Source: Diprion similis
Taxonomy: Eukaryota > Arthropoda > Insecta > Hymenoptera > Diprionidae
DNA length: 64,000 bases
Direction: 5' to 3'
Assembly (NCBI RefSeq): GCF_021155765.1
Contig: NC_060110.1
Coordinates: forward strand, 19,118,001 to 19,182,000
Shown: piece after piece, positions 52,801 through 64,000 of the stretch
Layout: each line of letters begins with the position of its first letter
How positions within the stretch are numbered: position 1 is the stretch's first letter
The notes under the pieces: model-generated
What the model was told of the DNA's origin: nothing
Database searches by the model: none
The model's input: only the letters and a program-made list of their open reading frames with translations
Position numbers and translations under genes: made by a program

Positions 52801-55800
52801 TCTGGATAATTTATACACCTCTCTTGGGTTGTCCAAATAAAAAACCTACAGTGGTACATTTACGCGGATAATTTAATAAAGGTACTTCAATTTTCCACGC
52901 GAAAAGTTTCCCACCGTGTCGCAAATTGAAATCGCATCATTCACTGATCGTTTTCTCAAATATGATTTTCGCCGATTTTCTAAACCGCATCAAAATTTTA
53001 ACTACCAAAGTTTCTCATTAAGAAGTCACTGCAACATTTTCTGGGATCATATTTCGCCACTCTCTCTCGTAAATTTTTTTGTCGTAAATCATGGCTTAGG
53101 GTAGGTTCATGTATGGAAAACGAACTAACCCGACCAGCGTGGCTCGTGAAATCGAGTAATCTCAATACGAACATTTATAGTACAGCAGGCTTCGATGCAA
53201 ATGATCGGAAAATCATGTCAAAACATATGTTCATCTCAATACAAAAAACTAATTTTTCACCAAATTCCAGTTTTGCTGTACAGAAATGGCTAGAATTCCA
53301 CTCGATGACGACCTGCATCTACGTAGACAGAAGAAAAAAAAAAAAAAAAAAAAAAAAAGAAGAAGAAGCGGAAAAAATGAAAAAAATAAAAAATTAAAAA
53401 AACGGGAACAGTTCCCATCCGTTTCACCGGAGTCCGTGACAATCTGCAAGCTTTGGGAGATACTGGCAGTGGCACGAGGTCGCGGAGATTAAAATATCGA
53501 CTTCTTAACCACACGTGCGACGACGTGTCTCTACGTTCCGTGCACCTGACGCGGGAGATAAATGAGAATGATAAATTCAAAAGAGCGTTATGTGTATAAC
53601 AAAATATGATTATTAAGAATTACCCATTCATGTATGAAGCCGAGATTTCGCCACTCGATTCGCGCCGATCTGTAAGATCCGGAGTTCTGGACGAGACGAG
53701 AATCCTCGATGTAGGTAGTACCTACTTATATTCGGAGCTGCCGCGCAGCCTGAGCCTCTTAACCAACCACTTCCGGTTTCGTGCTGAGCTCCCTAGAATT
53801 GACTCCCAATCGCTATTCGATTCCTCTCCCCGCTTCTCCTCGAGTTATTAGCTCGTTACTCAGGCTCATTTCACGCGCGATCGGTTTATCGTAATCTCAT
53901 GACACTCGGCGTCTTCCTATATATCTATCCGTCCATCCGTATCTTCCTTCGTCTCACCCAAGACAGGGGAAATATTTTAGCTGTTATTTCGAGGCTCAAA
54001 CGTTATTTCTAATCGTTCGTCTCCCGCAGCGTTGAGAAGGCTGATTTTTATCCATTTTATTACTGGATGATCGGAATATATTTTTTAATATACAAAAATA
54101 AAAGACAAACAAACTTTAATGATTTTTAGATGTTTCTGTTCAAATAGCTTGAATATTTTTCGAGAATCTAGGAGATTAATTCGATAGTTTAGTAGACTAT
54201 TTTTTAACTAATTTACTGAAACACTTTTTTTCTTATCTGCATTTCGGCAGCGTCATATATTTAATTTTACAACATATTGATATCATTTCCGATCAAGATA
54301 TGGCAATATTGAATCGACGACTACTAAAAAATGTTAAATTATAGTCGTGAAAATTGAAAAGAATATCACAGGGTTCGAAAAATACGGTTTTTCCTCGTCG
54401 TCTCACTTGCAAGCGTAATTAATGTTCTCTTTTTTTCAAATCAAATATCTCCTCAACGTTCATTATTCCCCTTCTCATTTCGCGCCTTTCCACGCGCAGC
54501 CGGTTTTTACGACTCTTATTACCAGAACCGCTTTGCTCGTGTTGCCTTCTGCGGTGTATCACGTTTGATTATTCGCTGTATTGATTCTAATTGATAATAA
54601 ATTCTTATGGCATAACGTTGCTCGTCGAAGGGCTTTGTTGGGGTGGTTTACCTTTTCCCTTTTGTCTTACGTCAGGGAAAATCGTCCTGCAGACTTTTAC
54701 ATCTTATACCGTACAACGGAAAAAATTTCCGCATCAATTTTCAGAGGTTTTTTCTTCCGAGATAAGAATTTCTTTGATACTCACACCATCCGGTGAAATT
54801 TTTTTCCTCCCCTCGTTAGATGAGTTTCTCTGTAAATTATTGAATATTTTCACACCCTTTGATTTTAGGTGAAATTTTACGTTTGAAGAATATTCAAGAC
54901 TAGGTATATATATATACTATATATTAATGACGATTGCGGGATAATAGATGAAGGTTAAAAGGCGCGTAATCGTTATTTCGCATTACACACCTCTACAGCT
55001 GTATCAAACTCTGCTTCACAGAGCTGGCAAGGTGGCCGCAAACGTCAAATTTCCCGGTAATTTTCCCGCCAGCTGTAAAGTCCCCTGCGGCACATCGCGA
55101 TATATAATACGAAAACGAGAGAGAAAACTTGGTAACACGATTTAATCCCCGCTGAAAGCCGCGCCGCCTCTCAACAGACTCACCCGGAGCTCAGGTGTTT
55201 CGTAATAGGTATATTTCAAAGGGTGAAAACCCTTCCCCGAGCCGTTTACCGCGCTTTCGAATCGACCGCCGTATCCGCAGGCTGCAGCCTCGAAGTCCCG
55301 GGTGACACAATGCGCCCTAATGACCGTCGACACTCGGTTCCGGCGGCGTTGTTTTCATCCCGAAGAAATGACAGGACGCAAGTTCGTTATCTACATTCAC
55401 TGTCGCACAGTTTTTTGCATCTCGGGGTGTTTTTACGCCTGCGAAGTGGTGCAATTTTTAACCAGTTATATGCAATATGCCGTCGATCGCGATTCTTTTT
55501 AAGTTTGCAAATTTGCTACTGCAAGGAAATAAATTTTTTAGACGCGTTTTGTTATTTATAGGCATTAACGATTTTCAGTTTTTAGCATGAAGGAGAGGCA
55601 GGACTCGGAGTAAAAAATAAAAGTTAGTTGGTTGTAGTACTTTGTACTATTTTTTCTTTCATTATGTTCAATTTTGCTACATTTTTTCTTACTACTATTG
55701 CGATGATTTGATGACTGTGCAAGCATGAACAGATGTTAAGCCTGATATTTAACCGAAGCAAATATATATCTAAAGTCAACTGAACAAACAAATTTAATGT

Positions 55801-58800
55801 TGCAAAAAGCAAAGAAATTCACCATCGAGAACCAAATATAGTTGTTTTTCACCAAATTTTCTACAGTCATTTCAACAACATTTAAATACAATATTTTACT
55901 AGATCGTCTTTAGTAACCTTATGAAATAATATTTTCCCCACAATCAGTGTACTTTCAGACGTACGTTCGAAACGCTTTCTAAGAGTACAAACTACGAGGC
56001 GGCGCGTGAAAGCTCTAATAGGATTGAAGGGTTTCTATAGGTATACAATCTTAGTGAAACATCGTTGAACTCTGGACGCTGCAGCAGCGTCACTCGTTAA
56101 TTTAACTCTGTCGGATTAATGCTCTGGAATAAATGACCCCCTTGTTTCACGATGCAACGCTTATTACAGCCATTACGGTTATTCAGCATCTATCAACTCG
56201 CTCCTTGTCCGTCGTTTCGTCCTTTTTCTGGAGCGGTGTCATTTGCCGGAAAAACGCTGAATCGTTAACCGGTTCGCAGGAGTTTTGCAACGAACAAATC
56301 GCAGGTATGCATATACTTCAATTTATGGACAATATTATAAATATAAACGTAGGTACGCGGATGATCGCGACTTCATAAATAAAGAAAGCGGGAGAAAACA
56401 CTCAACGATTCGGTAGTTAATTCGTGGGGTAATTTTAGGGGTGTTTTTCTCCCCAAGCGCCCCCCTGCAGCATTCGAGATGCGATTGTCTTTCTTCTCGC
56501 AATCAGATCGCAGGCCTCAGTCATTGTTCAAAAATTTTTTTAAATTAAATTAAGAGACGCATAATTCTATCTGGCGTCCCTCGTTTTCGACAGACAAAAA
56601 GAACTTTTGAAACTGGATAAAACCGCGTTAAACCACGAATCCGGACTTTTCAATTTCCATAAAACAACCGAGGTATATTCGGCCGTTTTAAACGCAATAA
56701 CAAAAGTTATCGCTCCCCGTTCCTTCTGTACCGAAAAAAAAAAATTTCCCATTCACGTATAGGTATAACGTATTATAATATATTTACCTATAAACGGAAA
56801 ACAAGTTGGAGAATGGAGAATATAAATTTTCTCACTTTATATTTATGCGATTGCGTCAAATTGACAAATGAGAAGTTCTTTTTTATTATTCCAAAGTATA
56901 ACAGCGAAGCGGATAAGATGCGAGATCAGTCTTCCTGAATCGTTTTTCACGACTTTCTCATCTCGTTTCAGGCATGTTTAACAGATCGAAAAATATCGGC
57001 GCAGCAGTTTGACCTCCTGAATATTATCCGCTGCATGCAGACCTCGGCGAGTAAATATTTGTCACGCCCACCGTGTTTTAACGGGTACGTAGGTATTATG
57101 GATGCATAAAATCAGATATTCATGTATGCAGGTAGTAAAATGAATTTGTGATTTTCCAAGCCGTCGAGTGCAGCGTCGATCCTCGGTTCGACAAACTCGG
57201 AGAGTCTCGAGTCGAACGGGCTTGGATTCTTCGATTCATCGTCAAGTTTACATGCTTGCATGAGCGGAAGTAAAAGGCACATGCCTGCACGAAGAAGCGG
57301 AGAATCGCTTGGCGGTACATATTTTTGCAAGTATCCTGCTTCTTAATCGCGCCCTGAATCACAATTTATTCTATGTATAAACACACATACAAGACTCGGG
57401 GATGAGGCTGAAGGGTTCGTCGGAGGTTCGCTTGAAGAAAGATTTTTTCTCGCAAGCTGTGGGAAAGAATCGCGAGTCGAGGGGATCATCTCGCAAGATA
57501 AGCCTCGTTAGATGCATTCAAGATGCGATTCAAGGGCGAAGGTGACTTGCAGGGAAATCCGGGGACCTTGGCATGCTCTGTGAATAAACTCAATGCTACG
57601 TGTCGAGAAAATCGATCGAGAAATTTGAGAAACCGACACACGTCTCAAGACTTTTTAATACTTCAACGACCGATGATTTATTGACGGACATTTGCTTGTA
57701 ACGCTTATTGTTACAAACTTTCGCGGAGAGAATTCTTGAGAGTAAATAGAGTCCGCGGAATATATGTATGCAATTCTTATCCCACTAGGGAAAACCTACC
57801 CTGATAATTTATCCTCACTGTTAGCTCCTCGCTCGTTAAGGACGCCGGGCTTATCAAGAATTTATTCACCCCCTCGCCAATTATTACCCGTGACGTCATC
57901 GTGCCATACTTTTGCGGTGACACGAGCACGGAGTGCGTTTAATTGAACGAGCAGCTTTGTATTATGGCCAGGGGACCGAATATCCTCCCCTAGAATTCTC
58001 GTCAAGGAAACGTGATTCAACAATTACGGAATTTCTCTTTTCCCCTGAAAACATTCGCATGGCTATTCGGTGGTGCGAGTCGAGAATTCCTTGGCCAGAA
58101 TACTTCCGATTTAACAGCGGTTTGTTTCACTTACAGGGGTTTTAATCGACGCGGGACGGCTGAAATAACTTCCTGAATCGATTAAGGCCTCGGTACCTAC
58201 TATTATCACTTTAAAGTGACTGTTTCAACCCGCTACCATCGCCGTCCTACAACAACACGATATAATTTTGAAACCAAGCTGCTGGAAGTTCGAGAGACCC
58301 CGAGGAGGAGTCCCGTTTATTTACCCACTTTATGGATTTACCTCTATCGTCGGAGTTTCGCTCGTTTTTGCAAAACATTTGCACAATGTTCGCAATCAAT
58401 ATTTAACTTTACCCGAATTTTCGAAGCCCAATATTTATCATTCGTTTTCAGTCAAGCTCCAGTGTTATCACGTGAATGAATATCAGCAAGATTTTCTTGT
58501 AGAAATTCTTTGCAGAATCATTTTTGGAAAAGTAACCCTTTCCTCTTTAGTCTTACTTCGACGTACTTTTTCACAGAATTAAACCCTGAACCGAAATTGT
58601 CTCGCAGACAATAGCGATCTCATATCTCGACGCAGATTAGAAAACATGTCCGCGTCGTTTAAGCCGCGTTTGGGATTCGCTGCTTTACCAGCTCGTGTGT
58701 AGAAAACTCTCGGTTATCTCGAGTAGGGCAAAAAATTGAAGGGAGGTTTGTCACGCGAAAACGAGATAAGCGATTCTCGGAATCGCATGGAAATTCCATC

Positions 58801-59080
58801 CAGACAGTCACGCGAAATTTTTACCTTCGTGATACGTTATTTATTCAATCGATGCGGAATTTTCCAAGTCGTAGCATCCCAATACGACTTTGAATATTGC
58901 AGTGAGAAGTTTGCATTTTTGAGGGGTTCACCAAAATTAACGCAACTACTTTCAATAAACTCACCCGAAATGCATCGCGGAGTTCTTTTTCCTCTTGATC
59001 TTCCGTCGCTTCTTCCGCACTCGTTCCTCCCATGTTGCTTACGATTTCTACGAATTCCTCAAAGCTGACGTTTCCGTCTC
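43868..59080 (-). CDS. Calmodulin-like EF-hand protein, 3' four exons (partial)
   Basis: Four exons are linked by matching phase: 58965-59080, 47116-47206, 46046-46102 and 43868-43950. They encode the end of EF-hand 2 (GDGNVSFEEFVEIVSNMGG), a linker ending EEKELRDAFR, EF-hand 3 (VFDKHNRGYITASDLRAVL), the start of EF-hand 4 (EDMIKEVDVDGDGRIDFY), and the C-terminus EFVHALGEPG followed by an acidic tail rich in D and E. EF-hand 4 has a canonical calcium loop. EF-hand 3 is unusual, with His at loop position 3 and Asp at position 12, so it may bind calcium weakly. The nearest protein I recall is Drosophila CG11638; that is memory, not a search. The exon carrying EF-hand 1 and the start is not identified and may lie beyond 64000. 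The intron at 47207-58964 is about 11.8 kb. Confidence 0.85.
46145..46171. repeat. (TA)n microsatellite
   Basis: TA dinucleotide run, with one TG interruption, in the intron just upstream (in coding sense) of the EF-hand 4 exon. Confidence 0.85.
52742..52763. repeat. Poly-G tract (22 bases)
   Basis: Uninterrupted run of 22 G on the plus strand inside the long EF-hand gene intron. Such a run can form a G-quadruplex, and its C-rich complement would be in the pre-mRNA, since the gene is on the minus strand. Its exact length may be affected by sequencing error. Confidence 0.85.
53334..53358. repeat. Poly-A tract (25 bases) with flanking GAA repeats
   Basis: Run of 25 A followed by AAG/GAA repeats. 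It creates spurious poly-lysine and poly-phenylalanine frames on the two strands. Confidence 0.85.
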
Positions 59081-62000
59081 CTGCAAGAAAAAGGAAACGT
59101 GAACGTAATTTCGGTGGCAATTTCGGTTCTAGTTTTGTTATGGTATTAAACGAGTTAAAAAATTCTTTCTTTTTTCTCGAACTCCCAAAGTCAGACGAAT
59201 TACAATCAAAAATTATTTCATCAAGTCGATGCACATTTCGTTTTACAGTTGAGCAGGAAAAACATCTTCATTCATCACGATGACGATGTAAGAGTTGGAA
59301 ATTTGCCGGTGAATCAACAACTTTTATTCACCGGAAATTTTATTTACCAGAAGAGTTAGAGAAATGTTGGACAATTTTCTCCCCGCGTGGGTCGGCGAAT
59401 ATTTCTGTGAAGGCGAAAAAGGAGGAAAACAAGACGAGGAAAAAAATCATATATATGCGAATGAATTCTGTAACAGCTTGGTCACGCGAATTTCTTCGAC
59501 CCCTGTAACCAAGATATTAGCGATTCGCATAAGGTTGAATGTCCCTTTTCATCCATACAAACAAAAGAAAAAAAGAAAAGTCGAGTTCGAATCTAGCGAA
59601 AGAAATGTTTAGTCAATTCAAACCAATCTTGTTGCACTCGATAAGCCAAGTCCTTGTTCCTATCACTTTTATCTTGAATCAAAAGAGACTATTTTGAATT
59701 AGAAGAAAAATATTATAAATAAATATATGTGTATATAAATAAATCGCTTCTCCGAGAATGAAGAGTAAAAAAACAATATTTGCGATTAAGGTCATGTGGT
59801 ACTCCTACCCTTACCGACCGAGCGAACTCACCCTTTTTCTCCGTATATTAAATGAACAAACGAACAGAATGCGTTCAAATTTCGACGGTGCATCGGTCTC
59901 GTGTATCGGAATTCAGGAAACTTGCTCATATCCCGAAAATCATTAAAAAAACGTGTGGTTTGTTGACATGAATTACTATTCCCACATTTCCGCATTTTAG
60001 GGGTTGGTAAAGTGCGTAGCTGAGATACTTTGCGGAATTCTCGAGAAAATGAGTAAAATGAGAATTCGCGAGACTGTTTCCGTGCAATTTGCAACGCAAG
60101 TGACGAGTAATCGATATTCCATTTGGGTTTCGTCGTTACGATGCGTGCGAAAGTTTGACCTGAAATTAGTTCGGGGCTATTTGTAATCGAGGAGAAAGGA
60201 AAGAACATTGCAAGAAGTTCCGGGTCCATTCTTGTCTCTTTCCTCCCTTCGAGCTCGGAGGTGGATAAATTTGAAAGAAGGTTTCTAATTTCCGGTACGA
60301 GCTGCGTTCGCTTTGCGGTTTTTCCTTTTCTCCCGCTTCGCTTTTTTCAATGTTTTTGTTCTCCCCTTTTTCCCCATCTTGTTTGGTCCTAATAAACTCT
60401 AGTGCCAGCGTGAGCCGGAAGCGGGTGAAAAATCGTCCCTCGTGAATTTCTGCACAACTGAAACTATTGTGCTTTTACGTTTCTTCATACATACATTTGC
60501 AATATACATGGGATTTATTACGTGTAGCTGTGTAAGCGACGGACCCGGCTTTTCAGTAATTAATTTGACGAATTCCGTCTCAGATGATAACCCACGCCGC
60601 CATATTGCAGGGATTACATGAAAGTCGGAAATCTTCGCAGGCCTATCTTGAGTGTGTCGCGTTTTTCATCACGGAATTGTAATTCTGAAATCTAAACTCG
60701 GTAAAGTATTCGCACGCGTCAAAGTTCAAAGCCATAATCTTAACCTTTAATTGCACACTTGACTCGATTGCGATCCGTTTGGATATCCGTTTTCTCAATG
60801 ATATAAGCTTCAAACGGTGTCAGAATACCGGATTAAATTACCACCCTTGGCTGAATCTGTTGTAACCTGATCGGCGTTTATATCGCCATATTGTACCTAT
60901 ACCTAATCGTAGAATCATCTCAAATTGCAGTTTCGGTTATTCTTTACTTCGTAGGATGGAACACTCGGTTGCCAAAGCTCATTCACTGTTCAATTTTCGA
61001 GAATCCCAAGTATTTTCTTCTACGAAATAAATGACCTTTCAACGCGTTTGCGGCAAAAAATCGTTCAAACTCTAGCCAAGTTGTAACACGCCTGCATCTG
61101 AGTCTACACAACGTTTCTTCCTCGGGTCAAAGCCGGCAATACATCTCAAAGCTAATCAGCCTTCGCCGGAGGCTTTCTCGACTTAATCAGCTCTAGCAAA
61201 CGGAGACGTGGGTTCATTTTCTCGAAAAGTATGTACGGGTAAAGTTGTCCTCCAGACGTTATGTAGCCGTGCTGATCGCGGTCGTAAACGCCAAAGGGAA
61301 CCCGCCTAATTGGACAGAATTTCAGGTACATTTGATACTCTAATTGTCGGTAAGGATTTAAAAGAAGAATGGCCACAAAACGGAAGGGCCACAATATCGA
61401 TTTTCAACGACGCGAAAATTAATTTCATACAATTTCAAAATGTAGAAAGGTCGCAGTATACCAAAAGCAAAAATATGTATAACATATATATTATAGAATC
61501 GTCAGAATTCTTTTTGGCTTAGCACAATGTTCATACTGAAGAATTAATATTTAGATTTTCTATACTTCAAATTTTCTACATTTCGACTTCTCTCACACAC
61601 TTTCAAATTCCCATGAATCAGATTTTCGGTTCCTTGAAAGTTAGATATTGTGACAGTTCTGTATTACAGTATGGCCATGGCGCTTATCGACTTTCACTTC
61701 CAAATTGTAATTCGAGCTTATAGACTAGAAAACCGTTGCCGCGTCAATTTTTCATACACACTTCTTGTTCGAGAATAAAACTCCGTGACCAAAATTGCGA
61801 AGTTTTTCTCCCACCCTCCTAAAATAAGAAAAAAAAGAGATGTTAAATAAGCAAAAAAAAAAAAAAAAAAAAAAGCATGGAAATAAAATAGAGAATATTT
61901 CGCTGACACGCCGTGCGATTTCTTATTTCTCCCACGTCTCACCCTCTGGACGTTGAAACGAATGGTTTTCGCCCCCAAAAGACGATTGGAAGGCCGCCGT

Positions 62001-62627
62001 TTATTGACCAAGCGAGTGCCGCGTTAAGGCGAGTGGCGTAACCCGTGTGACAAGCTGGAGCAAAGCTAGTCCTTGGATAAGCCATCAAAGGATTAGCGGG
62101 ATTTCGGGGCTTCGGAGGACGACTTCGAGAAATCCTTGCAGCTACTCGGGAGCCTCAAGGCCTGCTAATGCGTGCTACACGCCGAGCAACCTTCCAGGCT
62201 CTGTAAAACCGATCGGAGTATCTCACACCTGCCGTTTTCTAATCCCCTAGAACAGATCAGCTATCTGATTTATCGCGCTGATTAACGAGGCCGAAAAGAT
62301 CTACGCAAATTAGCCTGCGTTTATTCCCCATGTTCCGTGGGGCGCTCCCCTAGGCGCTTAATTTTTTCTACCCCCTCGGTTCAACGTATTACGCTTTTTC
62401 TTCTCCTCAACCCTCCATCCCTCTCCATCTTTCTCTCCTGCCCACGATGCGTGGCTGCCCGAATTATGCACCGGCAGTAACGCTCTCCGACAATTATTAA
62501 CGACGCGCCGGCCAACCGTAATAGCATTTTTCTTCATGTTCCGTGAAATTAACGAACTTTGTGTGTGCCCACTTCACGAAGTTCGAACCAAAGTTTAAGG
62601 TGCTCTGATTTTTGTAACGTTTGTTAA
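59081..62627. other. Upstream intron or flank of the EF-hand gene
   Basis: No exon with correct phase (needing a single upstream base before GAGACGG at 59080) was found. One EF-hand-like segment at 61152-61305 is listed separately. The rest is non-coding, with a 22-base A run at 61853-61874. Confidence 0.45.
61152..61305 (-). other. Orphan EF-hand-like exon fragment
   Basis: After an AG acceptor at 61306-61307 the minus strand reads RVPFGVYDRDQHGYITSGG, which fits the entering helix and loop of an EF-hand (D-R-D-Q-H-G-Y-I). It continues for about 30 residues to a stop at 61152-61154. The loop lacks the acidic residue at position 12, and I see no donor site to join it to the EF-hand 2 exon at 59080. 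It could be an alternative terminal exon, a decayed duplicate exon or chance. Confidence 0.25.
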
Positions 62628-63340
62628 GGGGACGTGTACGCTTTGAACTAATAAATTCGAGGTCATTTTTAAAGGAACACAGTTGATGGGAGAGTAAATT
62701 TTATTTATTGTAGTTTCACCCTAGTTTAGGATCATCTTTAGGGATTATTTCTCTGGTTGAACAAATATCCTAACTGTATTACGAAGGGCGGTTCAACCCT
62801 GGAGAAGTGCCGTCGCGTTTTTGTTTCTACATCACGTTGTGCGTGACTACGATGCCATCTTTGATCTGAAATGATTGGGGTTTTGCATGAATAAAGTAAA
62901 CAGTTATGCGCATGAATTCTACCAACAATACCCAGCAATTTCATTCAGAATTCTGTTCAACAATCAATAAACATAGTGATTAGAAGTACGCTGCTAAATA
63001 TGGGCTGAAAAAAATTATAAAAAATGTTTAAATTCCGAATATTTTTGGTGGAATCCATGCGCATAACTGTTTACTTTATTCATGCAAAACCAATCATTTC
63101 AGATCAAAGATGGCATCGCAGTCACGCACAACGTGATGTAGAAACAAAAACGCGACGGCACTTCTCCAGGGTTGAACCGCCCTTCGTAATACAGTTAGGA
63201 TATTTGTTTAACCAGTGAAATAATCCGCAAAGATGACCCTAAGCTAGGGTAAAACTACAATAAATAATATTTATTCTCCTATCAAATGTGTTTCTTTGAA
63301 AATGACCTCGATTTTATTAGTTTAAGGTGTATATATCCCC
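62628..63340. mobile_element. Foldback MITE with TTAA target-site duplication
   Basis: Two inverted arms of about 300 bases, 62628-62928 and 63040-63340, flank a spacer of about 110 bases. The element is bounded on each side by TTAA (62624-62627 and 63341-63344). The ends begin GGGGA and finish TCCCC. TTAA duplications are the mark of piggyBac-type transposases, so this is probably a non-autonomous piggyBac-like MITE. Arm identity is high by eye, with the inner parts almost identical and the outer 120 bases more diverged. No transposase ORF is present. The mirrored open frames in the arms reflect the palindrome, not genes. Confidence 0.85.
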
Positions 63341-63344
63341 TTAA

Positions 63345-64000
63345 GGATGCATTCGAGATATATGTGGACATATTTTCAAAAATTGTATGACCTTATGCTT
63401 TCGGTAGAATCGATGTCGAGGACTTACCGAGGGATTGATTCTTGATTTCTCTTTTCCAGGCGGTTAAACTTGTCGGGAAACTTCTTCAAGACTTAATATA
63501 AGTAGGTAAATACACAACGTGCCTCACTCAAATTAATTTACCTTTACTCGAGGTTCGCTTCTAACGGTTTAAGCGGAAATTGAAATTTTACGATTAGACT
63601 AAGGTGGTGATGTTCGAAAAAGTTATTCTCACCGTTTACTTTGTAACTTCTTGTTTCTAATTTATGCCTCCTTTCTGCCGGGATCTAAATATTTTAGCTG
63701 GCTTACATGGAGTTTCTTGAAAAGAAAGAAAGAAACGTTTTCTCACAATGCTAAATACTGTAGTTCTTTAGTAAAATCAAACTTTATTCGTACAATTTCA
63801 AGCTAATGTCTGATAATTTTATAGCCGTAAGATGGTGAGAGTCAGTGCAAAGCTAACGCGAGATTGATCGCGTGTGAAAACAAATCTGAATGTTGAAAAA
63901 AATTGAAGTAGATTATCTGGATGTTGAAAAAGCTTTCGGCACCGCTTCGTACGAATTTTTTGCGACTCAGACTTGTTGGGACGCGCGTTTTTCTAAGGAG
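63345..64000. other. Non-coding right edge
   Basis: No supported gene. A polypyrimidine tract with an AG ends near 63459 on the plus strand and is followed by a short open stretch that stops within 14 codons. On the minus strand an open stretch ends in a GTAAGT donor near 63426-63421. Neither has a recognisable product. Confidence 0.4.

Larger units (their letters stand above)
47207..58964. other. Long intron of the EF-hand gene
   Basis: About 11.8 kb lie between the EF-hand 2 and EF-hand 3 exons. I see no further exon with matching phase, no nested gene with a recognisable domain and no RNA gene. It contains simple-sequence tracts, including a 22-base G run and a 25-base A run. Open frames of 60-110 codons here look like chance. 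Confidence 0.55.

Noticed and set aside
53249-53580. Poly-phenylalanine and poly-lysine frames on both strands
   Set aside because: Produced by the 25-base A run and adjacent GAA repeats.
62738-63218. Two near-identical peptides on opposite strands
   Set aside because: They are the two arms of the inverted-repeat element read in opposite directions, not genes.
63421-63500. Possible exon on either strand near the right edge
   Set aside because: The plus-strand acceptor is followed by a stop within 14 codons. The minus-strand open stretch has no start or acceptor and no EF-hand features, so it cannot be assigned as the missing EF-hand exon.

Overview
The window looks like nuclear DNA of an insect, most likely a hymenopteran of the sawfly grade. 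It is AT-rich, its genes are split by many short GT-AG introns, and the proteins resemble animal families in their usual metazoan form. The species call is an inference. I built the gene models by hand by joining exons with matching phases and plausible splice sites. No operons or bacterial signals are present.

Layout. (1) 992-1876 (+): a kraken/SERHL-type serine hydrolase. (2) 2385-5353 (-): PRMT9 in seven exons, convergent with the first gene. (3) 5354-7856: a gap with a T-tract and two related, broken coding-like fragments. (4) 7857-10236 (-): RNF14, an RWD/RING-IBR-RING ubiquitin ligase whose start codon is an exon of its own. (5) 10733-17687 (+): ALG7/DPAGT1, the enzyme that starts dolichol-linked N-glycan synthesis. 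Its 4.5-kb third intron carries, on the opposite strand at 13054-14495, an MGAT3/GT17 glycosyltransferase that acts on finished N-glycans. (6) 18866-27181 (-) and 28746-39097 (-): two complete tandem copies of the ZNFX1 helicase/NFX1-zinc-finger gene. (7) 40096-41681 (+): mitochondrial phosphatase PGAM5, divergent from the upstream ZNFX1 copy. (8) 43868 to beyond 59080 (-): the 3' exons of a calmodulin-like EF-hand gene with very long introns. The last 20 kb is mostly intron or intergenic sequence and includes a clean 713-bp foldback element with TTAA target duplication at 62628-63340.

Main points of interest. The two ZNFX1 copies keep nearly all intron positions and have intact helicase motifs. 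They differ at both ends: the downstream copy gained a long RGQ-type disordered N-terminus and has lost most of the C-terminal RZ zinc finger, while the upstream copy keeps it. This suggests two specialised versions of an RNA-silencing/antiviral helicase. Other points are the nesting of one N-glycan gene in another, the ZNFX1-PGAM5 divergent pair, and the foldback element whose inner arms are better matched than its outer arms.
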